This document shows, one piece after another, positions 17,673 to 26,388 of a DNA stretch of 64,000 nt (within the stretch, counting starts at the first letter, position 1; every line of letters starts with the position of its first letter). The notes under the pieces are model-generated. The model ran no database searches. It was given only the letters and a program-made list of their open reading frames with translations, and was not told the DNA's origin. The stretch spans positions 3,906,501-3,970,500 of the forward strand of contig NZ_CP081903.1 of NCBI RefSeq assembly GCF_020091405.1, read 5' to 3'. Source of the DNA: Bacteroides cellulosilyticus (GTDB lineage: Bacteria; Bacteroidota; Bacteroidia; Bacteroidales; Bacteroidaceae). The position numbers and the translations under genes were made by a program.

Positions 17673-18135
17673 AAATGCTTACTTCTTTTTCTTGAATATA
17701 TATGGAGTCAAGTAGATAGCGACTGTGTGCTCCGCCTGTGATGCTTTGTTTCATCTGATAGCCGCAATCCATTGACAGGAAATAGGGCGTATTCTTTTGG
17801 TAGATAATAATAGTATCTTTTTTAATCTTGGGATCTTTGCTATAGTGAAATATCAATACGGTAGAATCTGCTGTATAGCGCAGAGGCAATGATAGCGAAT
17901 GCACTTTCTTCTGATTGTTAAGAATGACGGAGTCTGTATCGAATGCTGTAATAGTCAGCGAGTCGAGTGTATCGTTGAACACTCTTTTACTTTCCCTGTC
18001 CACCGTATATAGATAACATTCCATCATCGGACGTGCATTCATGGAGCAGTCTTCTTCTTCCGAACAAGAAGAAACGATGCTGATGATGGGATAAGCAATC
18101 AGACAAAGCAATATCAGTTTTACTAATTTTTTCAT
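17632..18135 (-). CDS. Putative lipoprotein (DUF6452)
   Basis: 167 residues with a lipoprotein-like signal peptide (ISIVSSCSEEEDCSMN; lipidated Cys about 24). The mature part is beta-rich and ends near the 5' end of the DUF6048 gene, overlapping it by 41 bp, so the two are coupled and probably form an envelope pair. Family name DUF6452 is from memory. Function unknown. Confidence 0.7.
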   Translation of the reverse strand: MKKLVKLILLCLIAYPIISIVSSCSEEEDCSMNARPMMECYLYTVDRESKRVFNDTLDSLTITAFDTDSVILNNQKKVHSLSLPLRYTADSTVLIFHYSKDPKIKKDTIIIYQKNTPYFLSMDCGYQMKQSITGGAHSRYLLDSIYIQEKEVSIYGTENLKLFYPQP

Positions 18136-18138
18136 AGT

Positions 18139-19092
18139 CTATATTGTTTTTTCTATTTGATATTTATTTCGTTCAGGAGCACTACGCGAAATCAGTTCGC
18201 CAAGGAAGCCTGCAAGGAACAGTTGAGTTCCGATGATCATGGCGGTCAGTGATAAGTAGAAGTAGGGGGAGTCCGTAACCAGGCGGTAAGGCATTCCGTT
18301 ATACATATTATACAGTTTCGTGATTCCTACAATAATCACTGAAATAAAACCGAAGATGAACATCAGTGAACCGAGCAACCCGAAAAAATGCATAGGTTTT
18401 ACTCCGAAAGCTGACAAGAACCAAAGTGAAATCAAATCCAGATATCCATTGAAGAAACGGTTTAAACCGCCGAACTTTGTCTTTCCGAATTTACGTGCCT
18501 GGTGCTGAACTACTTTTTCTCCGATTTTTTTGAAGCCGGCATTTTTGGCGAGGTAGGGGATATAGCGGTGCATTTCGCCGTACACTTCGATGTTCTTCAC
18601 CACATCCAGTTTGTAGGCTTTCAATCCACAGTTAAAGTCGTGCAGGTTCTTGATGCCCGACACTTTACGAGCTGTTGCATTGAATATTTTTGTAGGAATG
18701 GTTTTTGAAAGTGGGTCGTAGCGTTTCTTTTTCCATCCGGATACCAGATCATAACCGTCTTCCGTAATCATACGGTACAGTTCGGGTATTTCGTCCGGGC
18801 TATCCTGCAAATCTGCATCCATGGTGATGACTACATCTCCCTGTGCCTTCTCAAAGCCACAGTACAATGCCGGCGATTTGCCATAGTTACGGCGGAACTT
18901 GATGCCATGCACGGTATCCGATTTTCGGCTCAGTTCTTCGATAATTTGCCAGGAACGGTCGGTACTTCCGTCATTTACGAAAATTACTTCGTATGAAAAA
19001 CCATTGGCTTTCATTACCCGTTCAATCCATGCGTACAGTTCCGGAAGTGATTCTTCTTCATTATATAAAGGAACGACAACTGAAATATCCAT
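18139..19092 (-). CDS. Family 2 glycosyltransferase, DPM1/GtrB-like, two C-terminal TM helices
   Basis: 317 residues. GT-A fold start SVVVPLYNEEESLPELY, sugar-nucleotide Asp in VNDGSTD, metal motif DADLQDSPDE (DAD at 92-94), and an RRNYGKSPAL segment, as in polyprenyl-phosphate sugar transferases (DPM1/GtrB/ArnC type). Two hydrophobic helices (about 232-257 and 272-296) anchor it. It probably loads a sugar onto undecaprenyl phosphate for envelope glycans. The gene is 3 bp from DUF6452. Confidence 0.9.
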   Translation of the reverse strand: MDISVVVPLYNEEESLPELYAWIERVMKANGFSYEVIFVNDGSTDRSWQIIEELSRKSDTVHGIKFRRNYGKSPALYCGFEKAQGDVVITMDADLQDSPDEIPELYRMITEDGYDLVSGWKKKRYDPLSKTIPTKIFNATARKVSGIKNLHDFNCGLKAYKLDVVKNIEVYGEMHRYIPYLAKNAGFKKIGEKVVQHQARKFGKTKFGGLNRFFNGYLDLISLWFLSAFGVKPMHFFGLLGSLMFIFGFISVIIVGITKLYNMYNGMPYRLVTDSPYFYLSLTAMIIGTQLFLAGFLGELISRSAPERNKYQIEKTI

Positions 19093-19178
19093 CTTGTGAT
19101 TTATGATTTATGAATTATGAATTAGGGTTGAAATCACATCTGCTTTTTTACTTTATCACTCATTTTAATTATCCATCT

Positions 19179-19727
19179 TTATCTTCCGCCTATATGCTCT
19201 GCCGGTGGGCGCTTCATGACAAATAAGGCGGTGGGGATAGCAAGTAATGATCCGTAGAATACATTCTGAGACATCAGTTGCATGGTGATATCTGTTGGAG
19301 ATAGCGAGCGCATCGCACTTATAATTTCTTTAAACTGCTCTACATAGGCATCCATCCCCGGTATGGTATGGCTGGTCAGACTGTTCAGTAAGCTTTCGTA
19401 TGTGTTTAGCACAAACCCTTGATCAATAAAACGGAAATATACATAATGAGCTACCGCCGTAAGCAATGCGGCAAACATATACATAAATACAGTGAAAATC
19501 CATGCATGAAGAAAACTGATGGCACCACCACAAACTTGGTTACGGTACATTCGTACATAATAATACGCCATAAAAGGCACGCATAGAGTTAGTCCTGCAA
19601 AGAGGAAAAATAGGAACGGTGTAGTTAACCCTAAAGGAAATAAAATGAACTTCAAAATCCAAAATCCTCCCAGGTAAGTGCCGAATAACATGGCATATCG
19701 TTGTAAGTAACCTTTGTTCTCTGTCAT
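19179..19727 (-). CDS. DUF4199 membrane protein
   Basis: 182 residues with four hydrophobic helices (about 12-30, 34-55, 72-95, 150-168). It matches the DUF4199 type common in Bacteroidetes: a short FGTYLGGFWILKF start, MAYYYVRMYRNQ after the second helix and a cytoplasmic tail ending KRPPAEH. Function unknown. It probably heads the operon leading to the glycosyltransferase 86 bp downstream. Confidence 0.8.
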   Translation of the reverse strand: MTENKGYLQRYAMLFGTYLGGFWILKFILFPLGLTTPFLFFLFAGLTLCVPFMAYYYVRMYRNQVCGGAISFLHAWIFTVFMYMFAALLTAVAHYVYFRFIDQGFVLNTYESLLNSLTSHTIPGMDAYVEQFKEIISAMRSLSPTDITMQLMSQNVFYGSLLAIPTALFVMKRPPAEHIGGR

Positions 19728-19818
19728 CTTTCATTAGGAATAATGGCGCAAAGGTATAAATAATATTGTTTGTAACCCCCGTATTCTTGTTAAAGTTGAA
19801 AAAAGTTTGGGCAAAGTA

Positions 19819-19848
19819 TTGCAGGTTTAATAAAAATGCATACCTTTG
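19819..19848 (+). promoter_or_regulatory. Promoter of SRP RNA/tRNA-Thr transcript
   Basis: TTG (19819-19821), exactly 19 bp, TACCTTTG (19841-19848): a textbook Bacteroides -33/-7 promoter. Start predicted near 19855, a few bases before the SRP RNA stem. Confidence 0.8.
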
Positions 19849-19865
19849 CACCCGCAAACAAAAAT

Positions 19866-19965
19866 ACGGGTAAGTCCTATACGGCCAGCTCCCTTCGAAT
19901 CCTCCAGGGCTTGATCGCAGCAAAGGTAGTTGGTTGTAGCGGCGCGATATAGTAAGCTTACCCAC
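19866..19965 (+). ncRNA. ffs: Signal recognition particle RNA, small type (4.5S-like)
   Basis: A roughly 100-nt hairpin RNA: the ends GGGTAAG (19868-19874) and CTTACCC (19957-19963) pair, and the apical part CTCCAGGGCTTGATCGCAGC with AAAGG matches the conserved SRP domain IV pattern (CAGG...GA..G.AGCA) with a TTGA tetraloop. It binds Ffh for co-translational membrane targeting. It lies behind a strong promoter and 3 bp before a tRNA, so the two are cotranscribed. Family call is from the motif; a covariance-model search would settle it. Confidence 0.8.
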
Positions 19966-19967
19966 CC

Positions 19968-20041
19968 GCCTCTTTAGCTCAGCTGGCCAGAGCACGTGAT
20001 TTGTAATCTCGGGGTCGTTGGTTCGAATCCGACAAGAGGCT
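19968..20041 (+). tRNA. tRNA-Thr (TGT anticodon)
   Basis: Acceptor stem GCCTCTT (19968-19974) pairs with AAGAGGC (20034-20040), discriminator T. D-arm GCTC...GAGC, anticodon loop TTTGTAA with anticodon TGT at 20002-20004, T-arm GTTGGTTCGAATCCGAC. The CCA is not fully encoded. The anticodon stem contains one T-T mismatch. Confidence 0.95.
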
Positions 20042-20046
20042 CAAAG

Positions 20047-20087
20047 AAAAAGAGATATGTTCTAACAAGAATGTATCTCTTTTTTTA
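20047..20087 (+). terminator. Terminator after tRNA-Thr
   Basis: AAAAAGAGATA (20047-20057) and TATCTCTTTTT (20074-20084) with a 16-base loop, followed by more T. Confidence 0.85.
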
Positions 20088-20137
20088 TTTGTTTTTTGCG
20101 AAAAAAGTAATAGCTTTGTTCTGTAAAACCTAATATT

Positions 20138-23035
20138 ATGATACGAAAACAACCTTATACCTTCTATGTACTCTTCGTTTTTCTCTTCCTGATCCCTTTT
20201 GGTAAAGCGTTTGCCGGTTGGAATAACTTCATTGTAAACTTTGATAAAAGCCTTTATGGGAAAGGTCCCCAAACTTGGCAAATAGCTCCTTATGATGACC
20301 ATTGGGTGTATTTTGCCAATAAAAACGGTATGGTGCAATTTGATGGTAATGTGTGGAAAGTATTTCCGTTAAATAACTTCTCGGATGTGCGTTCCGTATT
20401 GGCATCCACTATTCAGAAAAGAATCTATGCCGGTGGTATTAATGAATTCGGCTATTACGAACCGGCAGAAGACGGCGAACTGATTTACCACTGCATGTCC
20501 GATACGCTTGACAACTCTGTTCGTATGCTTGGCAATGTGTGGGGAATCCATGAGGCGGATAATATCCTTTATATACAAGGCGATGACCGTGTAGTGAAAT
20601 ATCTGAATGGAAAATATACCGCCATCGAAATGAATGCCAAGATCGACTGTTCCAATATGGTGAATGGTATCCTCTATATAGGTACCGATCGTGGTGTATG
20701 GGTACTGGTCGGAAATACTTTCTTTCCATTGCAGGGTGCGGATTCCCTGGCTTCCAATCGTATCCGTGGAATCATTCCACATAAGGGTGGGGGAATCATC
20801 ATCGTGACGGCGTATGACGGTCTGTTTTATTATAATGGTCGTACCATTGCTCCTTTTATTACCGGTGCAGAGGACTTTATGCGTGAGAACGAAGTTTTTT
20901 GTGTGGCTGCTCAAGATGATAAGATAGCTTTGGGAACTATTCATAAAGGCTTATTACTGATAGATTGCGCTACCATGGATGTGAAATACTTCAACGAGAA
21001 TAACGGGCTGCGTAATAATACGGTGCTTTCCGTTGCCTTCGACGGCCAGGGAAATTTGTGGGCGGGCTTGGATAGTGGTATTGATCATGTTTGTCTGAGC
21101 TCTCCTTTTACCAATTTGTATTCATATCCTTATTCTTACGGTACGGGCTATGCTGCTGCTGTTGAGAATGGCTATCTGTATCTGGGTACCAATCGGGGAC
21201 TTTATTATACTTCTTATCCGGTGAAGCTGAACGGTAGTTTACCGGATATTCATCCCGTTCCTCAATCCAGTGGTCAGGTGTGGAACCTTTGTAAGATTGG
21301 TGATGATCTGTTTTGTCTTCATGATCGTGGAATTTTTCAGATTAAAGGTACAAGTATACATAGAATCACGGATATTACAGGTGCCTGGTGCTGTCAAGAG
21401 GTTATGGGGCGACCCGATCGTATGTTTGTAGGGGTGTATAATGGCATTTATCTTTTGGAGAAGAAAGCGGGCGAATGGCATATGCTTTGTAAGATCGAAG
21501 GATTTGTTGATTCAAGCCGTTTGTTTGAGCAGGAGTCTGCCAGGATTCTATGGGTTCATAATTCCGGCATTATCACCCGTGTGGAGTTGAGTGAGGATTT
21601 AACCCGTCAGATCAGTGTAAAATCCTATGGTGTGGCAGAAGGTTTTCCGGTTGAGCGTGATATTTATGTAGCTAAAATAGAAGGTCGTGTTTATTTTGCC
21701 ACTTCCCACGGTATCTATAAATATAATATTCACAAAGATATGATGGAGCCTTGCAACGATATGAATAATTTGTTGAATGGCACTGCTCCCTATACGCGTT
21801 TATTGGAATATCATGACCGGCTCATCAGTTTGAGCCCTTATGAAATCTGTATAGCTAACCTGGGGACTTATAAGAGGGGAGCCAATACCAGTATCAATTC
21901 CATTCCCCAGTCTTTGCTTGAGTTGGTGCCGACGTATGCAATTGTTCCTTTATCGGATTCGCTTATGGTGATTCCGAATGAAGAGGGATTTGCCCTGTTC
22001 ACGATTCCGGCGGTGAAGCACCGGCAAGATCTTGCCCATTCCGTATATATCCGGAATATGTATATTACCTATCCTAAAGATTCTTTGATATATACAGCTA
22101 ATTTTCTTGGAAAGAAGCCATCCCTCGCTATTAACTATACATCCAATTCGGTTAGGTTCGATTATAGTCTTTCTTTTTTGGCTTTTGGAGGAGATGATAT
22201 TCGTTTTCAGTATCGTTTGAATGAAGGAGCATGGTCGGACTATACCACTGTGCATACCAAGGAATATAGTAATCTGTCCGAAGGTGATTATACTTTTGAA
22301 GTAAAAGCCATTTATCCGGACGGTACTACTTCATTGGATGAACTTTCTTTCCGTATTCTTCCGCCTTGGTATCGCAGTGTGCCGGCTTATGTCTTCTATT
22401 TCATTCTTATGCTTTTGGGAGTATGGTATATCTACCGTTGGGATGATGTGCGTGTGAAGCGTAAGAAAGAGCAGGCCGTTGTAGAAAAGGATAAAGAATT
22501 GCATGAAATGGAGAAGGAGTTTGAGGCTGAAAAATCCCGTCGTGAGAAACAGATTATGCAATTGGAGAAAGAAAAGCTGGAGTACGACTTGCAGCATAAA
22601 AGCCAGGAGATGGCTAACCTGATGATAAACTTTGTCCGTAAAAACGAGATGTTGACGGAGATCAAATCGGAGATTTTCAAAGTGGCTTCCTCGCTGAAAG
22701 GGGAGGGGGCCCGTGAAGGCAAGCAGCTCCTTTTGATTATAAACGGTAAAATTGACTCCAACATCCAAAGTGATGAAGTGCTGAAGCGCATCGAAGATCA
22801 GTTCGACTTGATTCATAATAACTTTATGAAGCGTCTTCATGCCCGTCATCCCGATCTCTCTGATAATGAGCGCATGATGTGTGCCTATCTGAAAATGAAT
22901 CTTTCCACTAAAGAGATTGCTCCTTTACTGAATATCTCTGTTCGTGGTGTTGAAACTATCCGCTACCGGTTGCGCAAAAAGTTTGGTTTGGAGCGTGAGG
23001 ATAGTTTGACAGATTATTTAAGTAATAAGTTGTAA
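20138..23035 (+). CDS. Membrane-spanning one-component regulator: propeller sensor, Y_Y_Y, LuxR-type HTH
   Basis: 965 residues. A signal/anchor segment (about 8-24) precedes a long periplasmic region of two-component-regulator-type beta-propeller repeats (for example GNLWAGLDSGIDHV, GYLYLGTNRGLYYTS, RVYFATSHGIYKYN), a Y_Y_Y domain (about 690-740), one membrane helix (about 746-765), a charged coiled coil (770-850) and a C-terminal HTH (NERMMCAYLKMNLSTKEIAP then NISVRGVETIRYRLRKKFGL). It lacks kinase and receiver domains, so a periplasmic signal is passed straight to the DNA-binding domain. Target genes are not evident. A long hairpin follows the stop. Confidence 0.88.
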   Translation: MIRKQPYTFYVLFVFLFLIPFGKAFAGWNNFIVNFDKSLYGKGPQTWQIAPYDDHWVYFANKNGMVQFDGNVWKVFPLNNFSDVRSVLASTIQKRIYAGGINEFGYYEPAEDGELIYHCMSDTLDNSVRMLGNVWGIHEADNILYIQGDDRVVKYLNGKYTAIEMNAKIDCSNMVNGILYIGTDRGVWVLVGNTFFPLQGADSLASNRIRGIIPHKGGGIIIVTAYDGLFYYNGRTIAPFITGAEDFMRENEVFCVAAQDDKIALGTIHKGLLLIDCATMDVKYFNENNGLRNNTVLSVAFDGQGNLWAGLDSGIDHVCLSSPFTNLYSYPYSYGTGYAAAVENGYLYLGTNRGLYYTSYPVKLNGSLPDIHPVPQSSGQVWNLCKIGDDLFCLHDRGIFQIKGTSIHRITDITGAWCCQEVMGRPDRMFVGVYNGIYLLEKKAGEWHMLCKIEGFVDSSRLFEQESARILWVHNSGIITRVELSEDLTRQISVKSYGVAEGFPVERDIYVAKIEGRVYFATSHGIYKYNIHKDMMEPCNDMNNLLNGTAPYTRLLEYHDRLISLSPYEICIANLGTYKRGANTSINSIPQSLLELVPTYAIVPLSDSLMVIPNEEGFALFTIPAVKHRQDLAHSVYIRNMYITYPKDSLIYTANFLGKKPSLAINYTSNSVRFDYSLSFLAFGGDDIRFQYRLNEGAWSDYTTVHTKEYSNLSEGDYTFEVKAIYPDGTTSLDELSFRILPPWYRSVPAYVFYFILMLLGVWYIYRWDDVRVKRKKEQAVVEKDKELHEMEKEFEAEKSRREKQIMQLEKEKLEYDLQHKSQEMANLMINFVRKNEMLTEIKSEIFKVASSLKGEGAREGKQLLLIINGKIDSNIQSDEVLKRIEDQFDLIHNNFMKRLHARHPDLSDNERMMCAYLKMNLSTKEIAPLLNISVRGVETIRYRLRKKFGLEREDSLTDYLSNKL

Positions 23036-23122
23036 GGGGACTGTCGTTGTACTAAATCCCGCATACGTTTTAGCTAAAGTTTAGCTATATGTATGCGGGA
23101 TTTAGTACAACTGTACTATCCC
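23036..23122. terminator. Long perfect inverted repeat between convergent genes
   Basis: Arms of 21 bp match without error: GTTGTACTAAATCCCGCATAC (23046-23066) and its complement at 23091-23111. The loop holds a second inverted repeat (AGCTAAA/TTTAGCT). It lies between the regulator and the thioredoxin gene and would stop transcription both ways, although it lacks a T-tract directly at the stem. Confidence 0.65.
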
Positions 23123-23138
23123 CATTTAGTCGTTCTTT

Positions 23139-23468
23139 TTATGCTTTTAATTCGTACTCTTTCACTGCCTTTTCTAATCTTTCCAAAGGCAATTCTCCCG
23201 ATTGTCTCCAAAGCTGTTCACCTTTCCTCATTAATATAAATGTGGGGTACATCTCAATGGTGTAGAAATCAGCAAGGGCACTTTCCTGGTCGATATCCAC
23301 TTGCACTACTTCGAGGGTTCCTTCCATTGCCTTTTTAAATTCTTCTACAATAGGCTGCATGCGTTTGCAATGCGGGCACCAGCTTGCGTAAAATTCTGCC
23401 ATAACCCAGTCGCCATTGGCTAACTTTTCCCTGTTCCGTTCTTCACGGGCTTCTTTTTTCTCTTCCAT
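23139..23468 (-). CDS. Thioredoxin-family protein
   Basis: 109 residues. The thioredoxin fold is evident: ASWCPHCKRMQPIVEEF with a WCPHC active site (instead of WCGPC), VVQVDIDQE, and the cis-Pro in MYPTFILMRKG. There is no signal peptide, so it is cytoplasmic. The CPHC centre is more oxidising than CGPC and appears in disulfide-exchange proteins, so its exact role may differ from TrxA. Stand-alone gene, divergent from the antiporter. Confidence 0.9.
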   Translation of the reverse strand: MEEKKEAREERNREKLANGDWVMAEFYASWCPHCKRMQPIVEEFKKAMEGTLEVVQVDIDQESALADFYTIEMYPTFILMRKGEQLWRQSGELPLERLEKAVKEYELKA

Positions 23469-23597
23469 AATGGTATGTTTTAAAATGATTGATTATACTT
23501 TGAACAATACCGGAAGAAAAAAAGTTTCTATCATTACAATTATTAATGCTATAAAAATTGCTACTTTTGTAAGCAAAAACATGAAAGGACAAATAAT

Positions 23598-25868
23598 ATG
23601 TCACACTTGGCTACTTTAATAAACGACTTGGCGTTGATCCTGATTTGTGCAGGAATCATGACGCTATTGTTCAAGAAACTGAAACAGCCGTTGGTGCTGG
23701 GGTATGTAGTGGCAGGCTTTCTGGCCAGTCCGCATATGCCATATACCCCCTCGGTGATGGATACGGCTAATATACAGACTTGGGCGGATATCGGTGTAAT
23801 ATTCCTTCTGTTCGCACTGGGACTGGAATTTAGTTTCAAGAAAATTGTAAAAGTTGGTGGAGCGGCTATCATTGCTGCCTGTACCATCATATTCTGTATG
23901 ATTCTTTTGGGAATAACCGTCGGTACAGGCTTTGGCTGGCAGCGTATGGACAGTATTTTTCTGGGAGGTATGATTGCCATGTCTTCCACTACCATTATTT
24001 ATAAAGCGTTCGATGATTTGGGAATGCGTAAGAAGCAATTCACAGGATTGGTGCTTAGCGTGCTGATATTGGAAGATATTCTTGCTATTGTATTGATGGT
24101 GATGCTGTCTACTATGGCGGTAAGGCATAATTTTGAAGGTTCGGAAATGCTGGAAAGTATCGGAAAACTGCTCTTTTTCCTGATACTTTGGTTTGTGGTC
24201 GGTATCTACCTGATACCCGAATTGCTGAAGCGATGTCGCAAGTTGATGAGTGAAGAAACACTGCTTATTGTCTCCCTTGGACTTTGTTTCGGTATGGTGG
24301 TTATGGCTGCTCATACGGGTTTCTCTGCAGCATTCGGAGCTTTTATAATGGGTTCCATTCTTGCTGAAACGGTTGAGGCTGAGAGTATAGAACGGTTAGT
24401 GAAACCAGTGAAAGATCTTTTTGGTGCCGTATTCTTCGTGTCGGTAGGTATGATGGTGGATCCTGCAATGATTGTGGAATATGCACTTCCTATCATTGTA
24501 ATAACACTGGCTGTTATTTTGGGACAGTCCTTGTTCGGTACGTTGGGTGTGCTGTTGGCTGGGCAGCCTTTGAAGACGGCTATGCAATGCGGTTTCAGTT
24601 TAACTCAGATTGGTGAGTTTGCTTTTATTATCGCATCGTTGGGGGTGTCGCTCCATGTGACGAGTGATTTTCTGTATCCTATTGTGGTGGCAGTTTCGGT
24701 TATTACCACCTTTCTTACTCCCTATATGATTCGCTTTGCCGAGCCGGCTTCAAATTTCGTTGATACTCATTTGCCGGCAAAGTGGAAAAACTTTCTGTTG
24801 CATTACTCATCCGGTTCACAGACTATGAATCATGAGAGCCTGTGGAAGAAGTTTATTTTGGCTTTGACGCGAATCACTATTGTCTATTCCATAGTGAGCA
24901 TTGCGGTTGTTGCGTTAGCTTTCCGCTTTCTTGTTCCGTTGCTTTTGGAGCATATACCCGGAATCTGGGGGAAGCTGCTTGCTGCTTTCCTGACTATTCT
25001 GTTTATTGCTCCATTCTTGCGGGCTATTATGATAAAAAAGAATCATTCGGCTGAATTTGTAACTTTATGGAAGGATAGTCGGGGAAATCGTGCACCGTTG
25101 GTAGCAACAATCGTTATACGTATTCTGATAGCCGTATCTTTTGTGATGTTTGTGATAGCAGGCTTGTTTGAAGTCTCTGTTGGTTTATTGTTGGGTGTGG
25201 CTGTTTTATTGGTTACGATGATGATATTGTCCCGGCAACTAAAGAAACAGTCTATCATGATAGAGCGGAAATTCTTCCAGAATCTGCGTTATCGCGATAT
25301 GCGGGCCGAGTATATGGGAGAGAAGAAACCGGAATATGCAGGACGTTTGTTGTCCCGTGACTTGCATCTGGCGGATTTCGAAATCCCCGGTGAATCGGCA
25401 TGGGCGGGAAAGACGTTGCTGGAGCTTAATTTGGGAAAACAATTTGGTGTACATGTCGTCTCTATTCTTCGCGGAAGGAAGCGGATCAATATACCGGGAG
25501 CTTCCGTAAGGCTTTTCCCGGAAGATAAGATTCAGGTCATAGGTACAGATGAAGAACTGAACCAGTTTGGTACCGAAATGGAGAAAGCTTCTGCTCTAGA
25601 TATGAATGTAGTTGAAAAGAGTGAAACTATCCTGCGTCAGTTCCGCGTGGATGCGCAATCAGAATTTCTGGGCAAGACGATGCGTGAATCCGGTATTCGT
25701 GAGAAGTATCATTGCCTTATAGTAGGGGTGGAGAGAGGAGAAGAAGCCTTGCATGCTCCCGATTCGCATGAGCCGTTTATGGAGGATGATGTGGTATGGG
25801 TAGTGGGAGAAAAAGCCGATGTGTATAAATTAGTCGGCCAAAAGAATGAAAATATCGACATGGAATAA
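23598..25868 (+). CDS. Kef-type cation:proton antiporter with two RCK-C domains
   Basis: 756 residues. Residues 5-390 are a CPA2 antiporter domain with about 12 helices (FLLFALGLEFSFKK, MSSTTIIYKAF, GAFIMGSILAE, FSLTQIGEFAFIIA). A second hydrophobic block (about 420-550) has further helices. The cytosolic end holds two TrkA-C domains (about 585-665 and 685-750; EIPGESAWAGKTLLELNL, FLGKTMRESGIREKYHCLIV). It probably moves K+ or Na+ against protons; there is no Rossmann TrkA-N domain, so gating is through TrkA-C only. Confidence 0.92.
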   Translation: MSHLATLINDLALILICAGIMTLLFKKLKQPLVLGYVVAGFLASPHMPYTPSVMDTANIQTWADIGVIFLLFALGLEFSFKKIVKVGGAAIIAACTIIFCMILLGITVGTGFGWQRMDSIFLGGMIAMSSTTIIYKAFDDLGMRKKQFTGLVLSVLILEDILAIVLMVMLSTMAVRHNFEGSEMLESIGKLLFFLILWFVVGIYLIPELLKRCRKLMSEETLLIVSLGLCFGMVVMAAHTGFSAAFGAFIMGSILAETVEAESIERLVKPVKDLFGAVFFVSVGMMVDPAMIVEYALPIIVITLAVILGQSLFGTLGVLLAGQPLKTAMQCGFSLTQIGEFAFIIASLGVSLHVTSDFLYPIVVAVSVITTFLTPYMIRFAEPASNFVDTHLPAKWKNFLLHYSSGSQTMNHESLWKKFILALTRITIVYSIVSIAVVALAFRFLVPLLLEHIPGIWGKLLAAFLTILFIAPFLRAIMIKKNHSAEFVTLWKDSRGNRAPLVATIVIRILIAVSFVMFVIAGLFEVSVGLLLGVAVLLVTMMILSRQLKKQSIMIERKFFQNLRYRDMRAEYMGEKKPEYAGRLLSRDLHLADFEIPGESAWAGKTLLELNLGKQFGVHVVSILRGRKRINIPGASVRLFPEDKIQVIGTDEELNQFGTEMEKASALDMNVVEKSETILRQFRVDAQSEFLGKTMRESGIREKYHCLIVGVERGEEALHAPDSHEPFMEDDVVWVVGEKADVYKLVGQKNENIDME

Positions 25869-25921
25869 AGATGGAAAGTTTATCTTTGTTCCGTAAACAT
25901 AAATAATAAACCAAGAATATC

Positions 25922-26347
25922 ATGAAAAGTGATCCGAAAGAATGTCTGTATTGTCAGAATAACGAGACGCTGCACAATCTGATGATTGAGTTTGCCGAAC
26001 TGAGTGTATCCCGTGTGTTTTTGTTTAAGGAGCAAACATACAGAGGGCGTTGCCTTGTGTCTTACAAAGACCACGTCAATGATTTGAATGAATTGAGCGA
26101 TGAAGATCGTAATGCTTTTATGGAGGATGTGGCGCGTGTAACTCGTGCCATGCAGAAAGCGTTTAATCCCGAAAAGATTAATTATGGTGCATATTCCGAT
26201 AAGTTGTCACATCTGCACTTTCATCTTGCTCCCAAATATGTAGATGGTCCCGATTACGGTGGTACTTTCCAGATGAACCCGGGAAAAGTATACTTAACGG
26301 ATGCTGAATACAAAGAATTGATTGAGGCTGTGAAGAAAGAGCTTTGA
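25922..26347 (+). CDS. HIT family protein
   Basis: 141 residues. It has an N-terminal CLYCQNN segment and the histidine triad as LSHLHFHLAPKY (H-x-H-x-H type, about residues 97-103). HIT proteins hydrolyse nucleoside phosphoramidates or dinucleotides. A TATCTTTG -7-like site lies at 25881-25888. A 24-bp perfect palindrome follows the stop. Confidence 0.9.
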   Translation: MKSDPKECLYCQNNETLHNLMIEFAELSVSRVFLFKEQTYRGRCLVSYKDHVNDLNELSDEDRNAFMEDVARVTRAMQKAFNPEKINYGAYSDKLSHLHFHLAPKYVDGPDYGGTFQMNPGKVYLTDAEYKELIEAVKKEL

Positions 26348-26355
26348 TAGTGATT

Positions 26356-26379
26356 AGGGGTGAGTGATCACTCACCCCT
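26356..26379. terminator. Perfect 24-bp palindrome between convergent genes
   Basis: AGGGGTGAGTGATCACTCAC plus CCCT reads the same on both strands (26356-26379), with weaker pairing extending to GTGATT/AGTCGC outside. It separates the HIT gene from the oxidoreductase and probably ends both transcripts. Confidence 0.65.
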
Positions 26380-26388
26380 AGTCGCTAA

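Noticed and set aside
23664..24314. 216-codon minus-strand ORF
   Set aside because: Antisense shadow of the Kef antiporter; His/Gln-rich composition typical of reversed membrane-protein code.
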